Part shown: in pieces, positions 1 through 6,185 of the stretch
Position numbering within the stretch: the stretch's first letter is position 1
Layout of the letters: each line of letters begins with the position of its first letter
DNA from: Clostridiaceae bacterium UBA6085
GTDB lineage: Bacteria > Bacillota > Clostridia > Clostridiales > Clostridiaceae
Assembly (NCBI GenBank): GCA_002428605.1
Contig: DIXH01000055.1
Span: forward strand, 9,513 to 18,197
Length of the DNA stretch: 8,685 nucleotides
Direction: 5' to 3'
Position numbers and translations under genes: made by a program
Notes under the pieces: model-generated
Told to the model about the DNA's origin: nothing
The model's database searches: none
Seen by the model: only the letters and a program-made list of their open reading frames with translations

Positions 1-367
1 GAAAGAAGAACTTGTGGACATAACAGAAAAGGTCCGCAGCTTCGTGAAGGAAACCGGTATAAAATCAGGATTGCTCAATGTATTTTCACACCACACTACC
101 GGTGCTATAACAGTAAATGACGGTTCCGATGGTGACGTGGCCAGGGACATACTTCTCGGCCTGTCAAAGGCATTCCCGGAGGATAAGAGCTTCCTGCACA
201 TGGAGGGCAATTCAACTGCCCATATCAAGAGCTCTACCATCGGATGTTCAGTGACTGTCATCATAACCAACGGCTATCCTGATCTTGGATTATGGCAGTC
301 AGTACTATTCTGTGAATTTGACGGTCCAAGGACAAGAAAGATCCTTCTCTATGCTATGGGTGAATGA
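1..367 (+). CDS. YjbQ/UPF0047 family protein, 5'-truncated by window edge
   Basis: This is the C-terminal part of a YjbQ (UPF0047) family protein. Family members form small trimeric metal-binding proteins with reported weak thiamine-phosphate synthase activity in E. coli; the true cellular role is unsettled. Visible family signatures are HHTTGAITVND (histidines and acidic residues of the metal site), HMEGNSTAHIKSS, and GLWQSVLFCEFDGPR near the C-terminus. The reading frame stays open to the left edge (codons for KEELVDIT), and the family normally has about 15 to 20 residues before DIT. The in-frame GTG at position 14 is therefore unlikely to be the start, and the gene begins outside the window. 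The stop is TGA at 365-367, two bases before a shared terminator hairpin. It converges on queF. The family assignment is firm; the function is not. Confidence 0.88.
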   Translation, partial: KEELVDITEKVRSFVKETGIKSGLLNVFSHHTTGAITVNDGSDGDVARDILLGLSKAFPEDKSFLHMEGNSTAHIKSSTIGCSVTVIITNGYPDLGLWQSVLFCEFDGPRTRKILLYAMGE

Positions 368-401
368 AAAACAGCCTGCAGAATTGCTCTGCAGGCTGTT
401 T
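367..401. terminator. Bidirectional intrinsic terminator between yjbQ-like gene and queF
   Basis: A perfect 13-bp stem (369-381 with 389-401) closes a 7-nt loop. Read on the minus strand it is followed by a run of five U at 367-371, a good intrinsic terminator directly after the queF stop codon (402-404). Read on the plus strand the stem is followed by a broken U-rich tract (tttctatctgtt), so it probably also ends the yjbQ-like transcript, less efficiently. Confidence 0.85.
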
Positions 402-884
402 CTATCTGTTATCTACTTTTTCGGGGTACATGTCGTGCTCCTCGAGCCTTCTGTCGGCCACAGATTCCCATCTGGTGCCCTTTTTCCCATAGTTGCAGTA
501 TGGGTCGATTGAAATTCCACCTCTTGGAGTGAACTTTCCCCATACCTCGATATATTTTGGATCCATAAGCCGGACAAGGTCCTTCATTATAATATTCATG
601 CAGTCCTCATGAAAATCTCCGCGATTCCTGAAGCTGAACAGGTAAAGCTTCAGGGACTTGCTTTCCACCATTTTCACATCAGGAACATACGAAATGTATA
701 TGGTTGCAAAATCAGGCTGTCCGGTTATCGGACAAAGGCTTGTGAATTCAGGACAGTTGAACTTGACGAAATAATCGTTGTCCTGATGCTTGTTGATGAA
801 GGTCTCAAGGACTTCAGGTGTATAGTCAAATCTGTATGTCACGTCCTTGTTTCCAAGAAGAGACAGGTCTTTTTCGATTCCCAT
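402..884 (-). CDS. queF: NADPH-dependent 7-cyano-7-deazaguanine reductase QueF
   Basis: QueF reduces the nitrile of preQ0 to the aminomethyl group of preQ1 using NADPH, in queuosine tRNA modification in the cytoplasm. At 160 aa it is the short single-domain (B. subtilis YkvM-like) form. Seen in the sequence: the catalytic cysteine C51 and aspartate D58 in FTSLCPITGQPDF; the QueF signature ESKSLKLY at residues 74-81, which contributes to NADPH binding; and FHE at 91-93. The ATG at 882-884 is one base after the queT stop (886-888). An aggat-type ribosome site lies inside the queT end, so the two genes are almost certainly one transcript and translationally coupled. Its stop abuts the terminator at 367-401. 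No queC, queD or queE is in the window, so preQ0 must be made elsewhere or imported. Confidence 0.96.
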   Translation of the reverse strand: MGIEKDLSLLGNKDVTYRFDYTPEVLETFINKHQDNDYFVKFNCPEFTSLCPITGQPDFATIYISYVPDVKMVESKSLKLYLFSFRNRGDFHEDCMNIIMKDLVRLMDPKYIEVWGKFTPRGGISIDPYCNYGKKGTRWESVADRRLEEHDMYPEKVDNR

Positions 885-885
885 C

Positions 886-1380
886 CTATATCCTGCCCTT
901 CAAACGTGATGCGAGGACAGCTCCTGCAATTCCTGAAACAGCCTGCCCTACCGAAAGGCTTGCAACGAGCATGAGGTATGGAAGGCCCAGTATGTATGAC
1001 AGCCAGACAGGGACCAGCAGCGTCGGTACTACCATTATCGGAATAGCCGATAGGTAGATATTGTATCTTCCGAAAAGCCTGCACAGTCCTGCCGTCAAAA
1101 GGCCTGCTGCCAGTCCTCCTGCCATGTCGAGCATCCCAAGGCCACCCATGAGCGTATTGCTCAGAAGGTTTGCAAGGCCAAGAGGGACTACCAGAAACGG
1201 GTGAACTGCGGCAAGCGCATAAAGCCCTGTTGCTATCCTTATCTGATACTGGCCAAAGGCAAACCCCTGGGTCAGATACATGATCACCACATAGGCTGCA
1301 ACCACTATTCCTGATATCGCAAGCTTAGAAGTCCTGTTCAGCCCTGGCGCAATATTTTCTCTTCTTTGTGTTGTCTGCAT
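886..1380 (-). CDS. queT: QueT family queuosine precursor transporter
   Basis: This is an integral membrane protein of the QueT (DUF988) family, proposed substrate-binding components for uptake of queuosine precursors (preQ1/preQ0), probably working with an ECF energy module encoded elsewhere. The segment FGQYQIRIATGLYALAAVHPF followed by GLANLLSNTLMGGLGMLDM matches the family's conserved core. From the chosen start it is 164 aa with about five hydrophobic segments (roughly 18-38, 50-75, 84-101, 108-130, 134-157) and a basic C-terminal tail (SRLKGRI). I chose the ATG at 1378-1380 because an aaggag site sits about 5 nt upstream. The longer frame to 1476 would run through the riboswitch terminator and has no family similarity. 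It is first in the queT-queF unit and preceded by a preQ1 riboswitch, which strongly supports the assignment. Confidence 0.9.
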   Translation of the reverse strand: MQTTQRRENIAPGLNRTSKLAISGIVVAAYVVIMYLTQGFAFGQYQIRIATGLYALAAVHPFLVVPLGLANLLSNTLMGGLGMLDMAGGLAAGLLTAGLCRLFGRYNIYLSAIPIMVVPTLLVPVWLSYILGLPYLMLVASLSVGQAVSGIAGAVLASRLKGRI

Positions 1381-1438
1381 TTTTTCTCCTTCTTGTTGAA
1401 ACCAAGCCTGCGTGAACAATAAAGGATGCCATGACAAT

Positions 1439-1465
1439 AAAAAAATGGTGCGTTGAACGCACCAT
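1439..1465 (-). terminator. Attenuator terminator of the queT leader
   Basis: On the minus strand a 9-bp perfect stem (1457-1465 with 1445-1453, 3-nt loop) is followed by a U-rich run at 1439-1445. It lies between the preQ1 aptamer and queT, where the expression platform of a transcription-terminating riboswitch is expected. Ligand binding should favour this hairpin and switch off queT-queF. Confidence 0.85.
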
Positions 1466-1486
1466 AATAAAGCCAAAATCAGCTGA

Positions 1487-1526
1487 TCCTAGTTTTGTTT
1501 ATAGACAGGATGGTTACGAACTGTCT
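1487..1526 (-). ncRNA. preQ1-I riboswitch aptamer (queT-queF leader)
   Basis: The minus strand reads a short P1 stem (agacag at 1521-1526 with ctgtct at 1503-1508), a 12-nt loop TTCGTAACCATC, then an A-rich tail ataaacaaaactagga. This is the compact layout of the preQ1-I class: P1 of 5 to 6 bp, a loop of about 12 nt containing the ligand-contacting C, and an A-rich 3' segment that folds back as a pseudoknot. A transcription terminator follows about 20 nt later and then queT, a queuosine-precursor transporter. It should lower queT-queF expression when preQ1 is plentiful. I did not resolve the exact P2 pairs. Confidence 0.88.
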
Positions 1527-1545
1527 TTATTTTGTTGTACAGCGT

Positions 1546-1574
1546 ATTTTACCATATGGGCTGAGGTATGTAAA
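1546..1574 (-). promoter_or_regulatory. Sigma-A promoter for queT-queF
   Basis: On the minus strand TTTACA (1569-1574) and TAAAAT (1546-1551) are separated by 17 bp, each 5 of 6 to consensus. Transcription would start near 1539, about 13 nt before the preQ1 aptamer. The -35 lies only a few bases beyond the stop codon of the upstream HAD gene. Confidence 0.75.
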
Positions 1575-1577
1575 TGA

Positions 1578-1608
1578 ATCAGGGAAGAATATCAAGAAGC
1601 TCCCTGAT
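1578..1608. repeat. Inverted repeat at the end of the HAD gene
   Basis: ATCAGGGA at 1578-1585 and TCCCTGAT at 1601-1608 form an 8-bp perfect inverted repeat with a 15-nt loop. It spans the last codons and stop of the HAD gene and lies immediately upstream of the queT -35 box. There is no U-run after it on the minus strand, so it is at best a weak terminator; it could protect mRNA ends or be an operator. The function is unknown. Confidence 0.4.
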
Positions 1609-2247
1609 GTCCTTAATTCTATAGGTAGCATCCTTTCCCTCATCCAGGCTTCCATATCCGTATTCGCAGAATATGGAAGGTATCCCGTTCCTTACTCCAG
1701 ACTCCACATCATGGAACCTGTCGCCAACGATAACCTGTCCCAGGGGAAAGCTGCCCATCACAGTCTTAAGTATCTCATCCTTCGGGATATATCCGTGGTC
1801 TTCAGAGCATATCATTGAATCAAAGTATTTTTCAAGTCCGAATGCCGTTGATGACGTCTCCATGTATTTCCTGCCGCAGTTGCTGAGGAATACGAGAACA
1901 TATCCCCTTCTCCTCAACTCAGACAGGACTTGCCCGGCTCCTTCATAAAGCCTCGCAGTCCCTTCCTCTATTCCTTCCCTCATGGTCCTGCCGATCATCT
2001 CTCCTGCTGCCTTCCTGTAGTCCTCCTCCAGGTGTCCCATAAAGTTCTTCCACATTTCTGTCCTTGAATAACCCAGCCAGACTGATATCTCCCTGTCTGT
2101 GAAGGTCCTATCCTCAGCCTTGCCTTCTTCTACAAGGTATCTGTAGGCTTTTCTGAAGGCCGGAGCATATACCCTGTTGCTTTCGTGTATTGTCCCGTCG
2201 AAATCAAAATATATAGTCCTGATTCCCGACAGAGTTATTCTAGCCAT
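1579..2247 (-). CDS. HAD-superfamily hydrolase, candidate riboflavin-pathway phosphatase
   Basis: This is a haloacid dehalogenase-type phosphatase of 222 aa, similar in style to subfamily IA (phosphoglycolate phosphatase-like) with a helical cap between motifs I and II. All catalytic motifs are present: motif I FDFDGT with nucleophile D15 and acid D17, motif II FLSNCG with S122, motif III lysine K156, and motif IV VGDRFHD with D176 and D180. Its ATG (2245-2247) overlaps the ribH stop by 8 bp, and a ggagag site lies 4 nt upstream, so it is co-translated as the last gene of the rib operon. By context it is a good candidate for dephosphorylating 5-amino-6-ribitylamino-uracil 5'-phosphate, the step between RibD and RibH. 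Sequence alone does not fix the substrate; a general sugar-phosphate or glycolate-phosphate phosphatase remains possible. Confidence 0.85.
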   Translation of the reverse strand: MARITLSGIRTIYFDFDGTIHESNRVYAPAFRKAYRYLVEEGKAEDRTFTDREISVWLGYSRTEMWKNFMGHLEEDYRKAAGEMIGRTMREGIEEGTARLYEGAGQVLSELRRRGYVLVFLSNCGRKYMETSSTAFGLEKYFDSMICSEDHGYIPKDEILKTVMGSFPLGQVIVGDRFHDVESGVRNGIPSIFCEYGYGSLDEGKDATYRIKDIRELLDILP

Positions 2248-2707
2248 TTATCTCTCCGATAAGATTGACCATCTCGACTGCAGTGACTGCAGCATCAAAG
2301 CCCTTGTTTCCGGCCTTTGTTCCTGCCCTTTCTATGGCCTGTTCAATCGTATCAGTGGTCAGCACTCCAAATATTACCGGTATCCCGGTTTCAAGGGATA
2401 CATGGGCAACTCCCTTTGATACCTCACTTGAAACATAGTCGAAGTGGGGAGTCGATCCCTTTATCACTGCACCAAGACATATGACGGCATCGTACTTTTC
2501 ACTGGCTGCCATCTTCTTCGCAATCAGCGGAATTTCAAACGCACCCGGCACCCAGGATATTTCGATGTCATCATCTGAGACCCCGTGACGCCTGAGCCCG
2601 TCCAGAGCTCCCGCCAGGAGCTTTCCGCCAATGAACTCATTGAACCTTCCAACTACTATACCGTATCTTTTTCCTTCTGAAATCAGCTTTCCTTCATAAA
2701 CCTTCAT
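2240..2707 (-). CDS. ribH: 6,7-dimethyl-8-ribityllumazine synthase (RibH)
   Basis: RibH condenses 5-amino-6-ribitylamino-uracil with 3,4-dihydroxy-2-butanone 4-phosphate to give 6,7-dimethyl-8-ribityllumazine. It usually assembles into a large icosahedral or pentameric shell. The 155-aa length is typical. Visible motifs are RFNEFI at 21-26 (pyrimidine binding), VPGAFEIP at 53-60, GAVIKGSTPHFDYV with the catalytic histidine H88, and GVLTTDTIEQAIERAGTKAGNKG near the C-terminus with R127 for phosphate binding. The ATG at 2705-2707 is 2 nt after the ribBA stop, and a gaggagg site lies within the ribBA end. Its own end overlaps the HAD gene by 8 bp. Confidence 0.97.
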   Translation of the reverse strand: MKVYEGKLISEGKRYGIVVGRFNEFIGGKLLAGALDGLRRHGVSDDDIEISWVPGAFEIPLIAKKMAASEKYDAVICLGAVIKGSTPHFDYVSSEVSKGVAHVSLETGIPVIFGVLTTDTIEQAIERAGTKAGNKGFDAAVTAVEMVNLIGEING

Positions 2708-2709
2708 TT

Positions 2710-3912
2710 CTATTCCTCCTCAAAATTAAGCTCGTGGCCCATCTTTTCCTTTTTGGTCTTCATGTAGAATTCATTCACTTCATTATGGTTAAGTTGTATC
2801 GGGACCCTCTCGGTGATCCTGATGCCATAGCCTGAAAGTCCGATCACCTTGTGGGGATTGTTTGTCATTAGCTTCAGCTCCCTGGCACCGAGGTCATAAA
2901 GTATCTGAGCTCCTATTCCATAGTCCCTCAGGTCTTCCTGGAAGCCAAGCGCAAGATTTGCTTCCACGGTATCCATTCCCTGGTCCTGCAGGGCATAGGC
3001 CTTGATCTTGTTGATGAGGCCTATCCCTCGTCCTTCCTGTCTCATATAGAGCAGGATGCCCCTTCCTTCGGTTTCTATCCTTTTCAATGCCTCAGCAAGC
3101 TGGTCTCCGCAGTCGCATCTCATTGAGCCGAACGCATCGCCAGTCAGGCATTCAGAGTGCACTCTGCAAAGGACAGGCTGAGGTGTTGTGACATCTCCCT
3201 TTACAAGGGCAACATGGTGTTCGCCGTTGACCTTGCTCACATACCCGATCATCCTGAAGCTTCCGTACTTTGTCGGCAAAAGGGTCTCGGCTACCCTCTC
3301 CACCAGTATCTCCTTGGTTCTCCTGTATTCAATGAGGTCCTTGATGGTCACAAGCTTGAGACCATGCCTTTCACAGAACACCTCAAGCTCAGGGACCCTT
3401 GCCATGTGTCCGTCATCCCTCATTATCTCGCAGATGACTCCGGCCGGGGAAAATCCGGCAAGGCGAGCCATGTCCACAGCAGCTTCAGTATGCCCTGCCC
3501 TGACAAGGACACCTCCTTCCCTTGCCACGAGGGGGAAAATATGGCCCGGCCTATTGAATTCATCAGGCTTTGCTCCCGGTTCCATTATGTGGCTTATTGT
3601 AGCTGATCTCTCATAGGCAGATATGCCTGTAGTCGACCTGTTCGAATCCACCGACACCGTGAATGCTGTTTTCTTCGGATCCGTGCTGTTCTCGACCATA
3701 GTGCAGAAATCCAGCTCCGAGGCTCTCTTTCCTGTTATAGGCATGCATATCAGGCCTCTTCCGTAGGTGGCCATGAAATTGATGGCTTCAGGCGTAACCC
3801 TTTCTGCGGCCATAAGAAGGTCACCTTCATTCTCCCTGTCCTCATCGTCCACAACTACCACTATCTTTCCATCCATGATATCCTTCAGTGCTTCTTCTAT
3901 TGTATTGAACAT
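2710..3912 (-). CDS. ribBA: Bifunctional DHBP synthase / GTP cyclohydrolase II (RibBA)
   Basis: This 400-aa fusion supplies both riboflavin precursors. Residues 1 to about 200 are DHBP synthase (ribulose 5-phosphate to 3,4-dihydroxy-2-butanone 4-phosphate plus formate), with the acidic metal loop DDEDRENEGDL at 22-32, the STTGISAYERSATI segment and AGHTEA at 139-144. Residues from about 205 to 400 are GTP cyclohydrolase II, with zinc cysteines C255, C266 and C268 in ECLTGDAFGSMRCDCGDQL, MRQEGRGIGL at 290-299, and the conserved DLRDYGIGAQIL and MTNNPHK stretches. Both active sites look intact. The ATG at 3910-3912 follows an AGGAGG-like site, 11 nt after the ribE stop. The short acidic tail (NFEEE) is not conserved. 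Confidence 0.97.
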   Translation of the reverse strand: MFNTIEEALKDIMDGKIVVVVDDEDRENEGDLLMAAERVTPEAINFMATYGRGLICMPITGKRASELDFCTMVENSTDPKKTAFTVSVDSNRSTTGISAYERSATISHIMEPGAKPDEFNRPGHIFPLVAREGGVLVRAGHTEAAVDMARLAGFSPAGVICEIMRDDGHMARVPELEVFCERHGLKLVTIKDLIEYRRTKEILVERVAETLLPTKYGSFRMIGYVSKVNGEHHVALVKGDVTTPQPVLCRVHSECLTGDAFGSMRCDCGDQLAEALKRIETEGRGILLYMRQEGRGIGLINKIKAYALQDQGMDTVEANLALGFQEDLRDYGIGAQILYDLGARELKLMTNNPHKVIGLSGYGIRITERVPIQLNHNEVNEFYMKTKKEKMGHELNFEEE

Positions 3913-3923
3913 TTCCTCTCCTC

Positions 3924-4571
3924 CTACAGAAAGCCGTTATCCTTAAGAAAATCCATGCTGATGTCCTTTTTTCTGCCGTCGTCCCTATATGAAAGCAGCC
4001 TCTCCACATATTTGCCAAGTATGTCACATTCAAGGTTTATAGGATCACCGGCCTTCTTTCTCAAGAGAGCTGTTTCATCCTTTGTCGTCGGTATTATTGA
4101 GACCCTGAAGCCGCTGTTGTCAGTATCAACTACTGTCAGGCTTGTTCCATCCATGGCTATAGAGCCCTTTGCCACTATGTACTTAAGAAGCTCAGCAGGA
4201 CATTCCACTGAAATCCAGGTCGCATTATCCTCTTCCCTGAAGCTCCTTACACGCCCGATACCATCTATGTGGCCTGATACTATATGCCCTCCGAACCTAT
4301 CTCCAGCCAGCATGGCCCTTTCAAGGTTAACGGGACTTCCTTTGACAAGGCTTCCAAGATTAGTAAGTCTCATAGTCTCCGGCATCATATCAGCCGTATA
4401 CGTCGATGAATCAAAGGAAGTGACGGTCAGGCATACACCGTTGGTACTTATCGAATCGCCCTTCCTGACATTTTCCAGTACCCTGGATGCCTTGATCCTT
4501 ATCTTCATGGAATTGCCTGAATGTACCACTGATTCAAGATACCCTATTTCTTCAACAAGTCCCGTGAACAT
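3924..4571 (-). CDS. ribE: Riboflavin synthase alpha chain (RibE)
   Basis: RibE dismutates two molecules of 6,7-dimethyl-8-ribityllumazine into riboflavin and the pyrimidine substrate of RibH. The protein has the usual two lumazine-binding repeats. The first starts MFTGLVEEIG and has GDSISTNGVCLTV at 38-50 with the conserved C47. The second contains GGHIVSGHIDGIG at 94-106 and the matching GSIAMDGTSLTV at 136-147. Three starts are possible: GTG at 4580, ATG at 4574 and ATG at 4571. I chose 4571 because the family begins MFTGLVEEIG and the gagagg site then has an 8-nt spacer; the GTG would lie inside that site. The start overlaps the end of ribD by 20 bp, suggesting translational coupling. Length is 215 aa, normal for the family. 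Confidence 0.96.
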   Translation of the reverse strand: MFTGLVEEIGYLESVVHSGNSMKIRIKASRVLENVRKGDSISTNGVCLTVTSFDSSTYTADMMPETMRLTNLGSLVKGSPVNLERAMLAGDRFGGHIVSGHIDGIGRVRSFREEDNATWISVECPAELLKYIVAKGSIAMDGTSLTVVDTDNSGFRVSIIPTTKDETALLRKKAGDPINLECDILGKYVERLLSYRDDGRKKDISMDFLKDNGFL

Positions 4572-5664
4572 CATTGTCACCTCTCTTCACATATCCCTCA
4601 ATCAGCGTATCTGAACCAAACCTCGTGACCTCAATATCATTCAGGACAAGGGCATCATCAAGCCCGGAGAATCCGTCTCCTCCGACAGGCGTCTTTGATT
4701 CGCATCCCCCAAGGATCTTTGGTGCAATGAAGGTCATTACCTTGTCTACAAGGCCTTCATTTATCATTGACCAGTTAAGCTCAGATCCTCCTTCTAGGAG
4801 TACGCTGTCTATGCCCTTTGCCCCGAGGTGTGACATAAGGTGCTTAAGGTCAACACCTGATCCTGATTTTCCAGAAACCAGCACCTCTACAGAATCAAGT
4901 TCCTCAAGCTCTTCATACCTTTTCCTGTCATAGTCTTCTGTTGTTGCTATGATAGTCCTGCCTGGCACATGAAGAGCCTTTGCAGACATTGGAATCCTCA
5001 GCCTTGAATCCACAATTATCCTCACAGGGTCACACCCACCCTCAGTCCTTGCAGTGAGCGACGGGTCGTCAGTAAGCAATGTGCCTATTCCAACCATTAT
5101 GCCGGACACCCTGTTTCTTATCCTGTGGACATATTCTCTGGATTCTTTCCCGGTTATCCACTTGGACTCTCCTTCAGATGTCGCTGTCTTGCCATCCAGC
5201 GTCATTGCGCTTTTCATTATCACAAAAGGCTGCTTTGTCAGTATATACTTGATGAAGATCTCATTTTGCTTCCGTGCTTCCTTCTCAAGCAGACCTACAT
5301 CGACCCTTATTCCTGCTTCCCTAAGGATTTCAATTCCCTTTCCAGCCACCAGTGGATTTGGGTCTTTCATTGCAACTACGACTCTTCCGAATCCCTTAGC
5401 TCTCAGAAGCTCTGCGCATGGAGGAGTTTTTCCGTAATGAGAGCAGGGCTCCAATGTGACATATATGGTAGAACCTCGTACATCCTCTGTGGCATTCCTG
5501 ACTGCGTTGACTTCAGCATGCGGTCCGCCGTAATATTCATGCCAGCCTTCCCCGATTACCCTTCCACCCTTCACTATGACCGCACCAACCAGAGGATTTG
5601 GATTTACTCTTCCCTCACCTCTGCCGGAAATTTCAAGGGCTCTTTTCATAAAATCCATGTCCAT
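4552..5664 (-). CDS. ribD: Bifunctional pyrimidine deaminase/reductase RibD
   Basis: RibD carries out two successive steps on the product of GTP cyclohydrolase II: deamination of the diaminopyrimidine and NADPH-dependent reduction of its ribosyl side chain. The N-terminal deaminase domain (to about residue 145) has the zinc site HAE at 49-51 and PC...C with C74 and C83, plus NPNPLVGAV at 21-29. The C-terminal reductase domain begins around KSAMTLDGKTA (150-160) and contains KWITG at 167-171, DDPSLTAR at 198-205 and LLEGGSELN at 288-296. Both halves appear complete at 370 aa. The ATG at 5662-5664 follows a ggagga site. It is the first gene of the operon, with an FMN riboswitch and terminator in its leader. 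Only the usual short run from 5665 to 5724, with no feature seen, lies between attenuator and start. Confidence 0.97.
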   Translation of the reverse strand: MDMDFMKRALEISGRGEGRVNPNPLVGAVIVKGGRVIGEGWHEYYGGPHAEVNAVRNATEDVRGSTIYVTLEPCSHYGKTPPCAELLRAKGFGRVVVAMKDPNPLVAGKGIEILREAGIRVDVGLLEKEARKQNEIFIKYILTKQPFVIMKSAMTLDGKTATSEGESKWITGKESREYVHRIRNRVSGIMVGIGTLLTDDPSLTARTEGGCDPVRIIVDSRLRIPMSAKALHVPGRTIIATTEDYDRKRYEELEELDSVEVLVSGKSGSGVDLKHLMSHLGAKGIDSVLLEGGSELNWSMINEGLVDKVMTFIAPKILGGCESKTPVGGDGFSGLDDALVLNDIEVTRFGSDTLIEGYVKRGDNDVHGTC

Positions 5665-5724
5665 GATGATTCCTCCACTTTAAGCAAATCACAAACCAGT
5701 AATCATTAGCCTGATCGTATTTAG

Positions 5725-5760
5725 AAAAACAAAAAAGGGTCCTGAATATCTTCAGAACCC
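5725..5760 (-). terminator. Attenuator terminator of the rib leader
   Basis: On the minus strand a 9-bp stem with one G-U pair (5752-5760 with 5737-5745, 6-nt loop) is followed by TTTTTT, one G, then TTTTT (5725-5736). It is a strong intrinsic terminator between the FMN aptamer and ribD, and should form when FMN is bound. The alternative antiterminator partner is discussed in the findings. Confidence 0.92.
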
Positions 5761-5796
5761 GAAAAAGCCGAATATAGACGCATGCGTCCCATTCTT

Positions 5797-5903
5797 GTCC
5801 TCTTTCATCCAGACTTTACTGTCGGCTTCGGAATCTAACCGAATCTGCCAAATTGGCTCGCGGGCTTTACCGCCGGTGGGGAATTTCGCCCCGCCCTGAA
5901 GAC
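5797..5903 (-). ncRNA. FMN riboswitch (RFN element)
   Basis: The minus strand carries the highly conserved RFN core in order: a closing stem gtcttc (5898-5903) with gaggac (5797-5802), then CAGGGCGGGGCGAAATTCCC, ACCGGCGGTAAAGCCCGCGAGCC, GGCAGATTCGGTTAGATTCC, GAAGCCGACAGTAAAGTCTG and GATGAAAG. These are the invariant blocks of the six-stem junction aptamer that binds FMN. It sits about 10 nt after the predicted transcription start and is followed by a terminator and ribD, so FMN should repress the whole rib operon by early termination. Confidence 0.97.
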
Positions 5904-5919
5904 TTGTATCATTTCATAA

Positions 5920-5948
5920 AATATAACACCAATTGTTTTGACTGTCAA
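5920..5948 (-). promoter_or_regulatory. Sigma-A promoter of the rib operon
   Basis: The minus strand shows a perfect TTGACA (5943-5948), a 17-bp spacer, and TATATT (5920-5925, 5 of 6). The predicted start is near 5913, just ahead of the FMN aptamer. It lies about 50 bp downstream of the terminator of the RNA unit, so the rib operon is independently transcribed. Confidence 0.88.
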
Positions 5949-5998
5949 ATATTGAATGATAAAATATTCACCAATTGACGACCAAATTTCAAGGCAAC

Positions 5999-6021
5999 AA
6001 AAAAAGCGTCCTAAGACGCTT
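5999..6021 (-). terminator. Terminator of the 5S-tRNA unit
   Basis: On the minus strand a 7-bp perfect stem aagcgtc/gacgctt (6015-6021 with 6004-6010, 4-nt loop) runs into seven U (5999-6005). It begins 7 bp after the CCA end of tRNA-Ala and ends the stable-RNA transcript before the rib promoter. Confidence 0.9.
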
Positions 6022-6027
6022 CTTTTG

Positions 6028-6103
6028 TGGTGGAGATAAAGAGACTCGAACTCTTGACCCCCTGCGTGCAAAACAGGTGCTCTCCCAACTGAGCTATACC
6101 CCC
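6028..6103 (-). tRNA. tRNA-Ala (TGC anticodon)
   Basis: This is a 76-nt cloverleaf with encoded CCA at 6028-6030. The acceptor strands GGGGGTA and TATCTCC pair with two G-U pairs. The D arm is AGCTCAGTTGGGAGAGC, the anticodon stem CCTGT/GCAGG has loop TTTGCAC giving TGC, and the T arm is AAGAGTTCGAGTCTCTT. The gene lies one nucleotide downstream of the CAT tRNA in the same unit. Alanine TGC tRNAs are common next to rRNA genes in Clostridia. Confidence 0.96.
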
Positions 6104-6104
6104 A

Positions 6105-6181
6105 TGGTGGACCTTCAGGGACTCGAACCCCGGGCCGACCGGTTATGAGCCGGTTGCTCTAACCAACTGAGCTAAAGATCC
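6105..6181 (-). tRNA. tRNA with CAT anticodon (elongator Met likely, or Ile2)
   Basis: This is a 77-nt cloverleaf with encoded CCA at 6105-6107. The acceptor strands GGATCTT and AAGGTCC include one U-G pair at the fourth position. The anticodon stem ACCGG/CCGGT has loop CTCATAA, giving CAT; the T arm is CGGGGTTCGAGTCCCTG. The first pair G1-C72 and the stem argue against initiator tRNA, which has an unpaired first position and three G-C pairs next to the anticodon loop. Elongator Met and Ile2 (CAU modified to lysidine-AU by TilS) cannot be separated by eye; I lean to Met. Confidence 0.93.
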
Positions 6182-6185
6182 GGAA

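Noticed and set aside
1381..1476. 32-residue N-terminal extension of queT
   Set aside because: It runs through the attenuator region, shows no family similarity, and a clean ribosome site precedes the ATG at 1378-1380.
5835..6071. Minus-strand open frame across the FMN riboswitch and tRNA-Ala
   Set aside because: It lies inside well-defined RNA features, has no ribosome site and no recognisable protein family.
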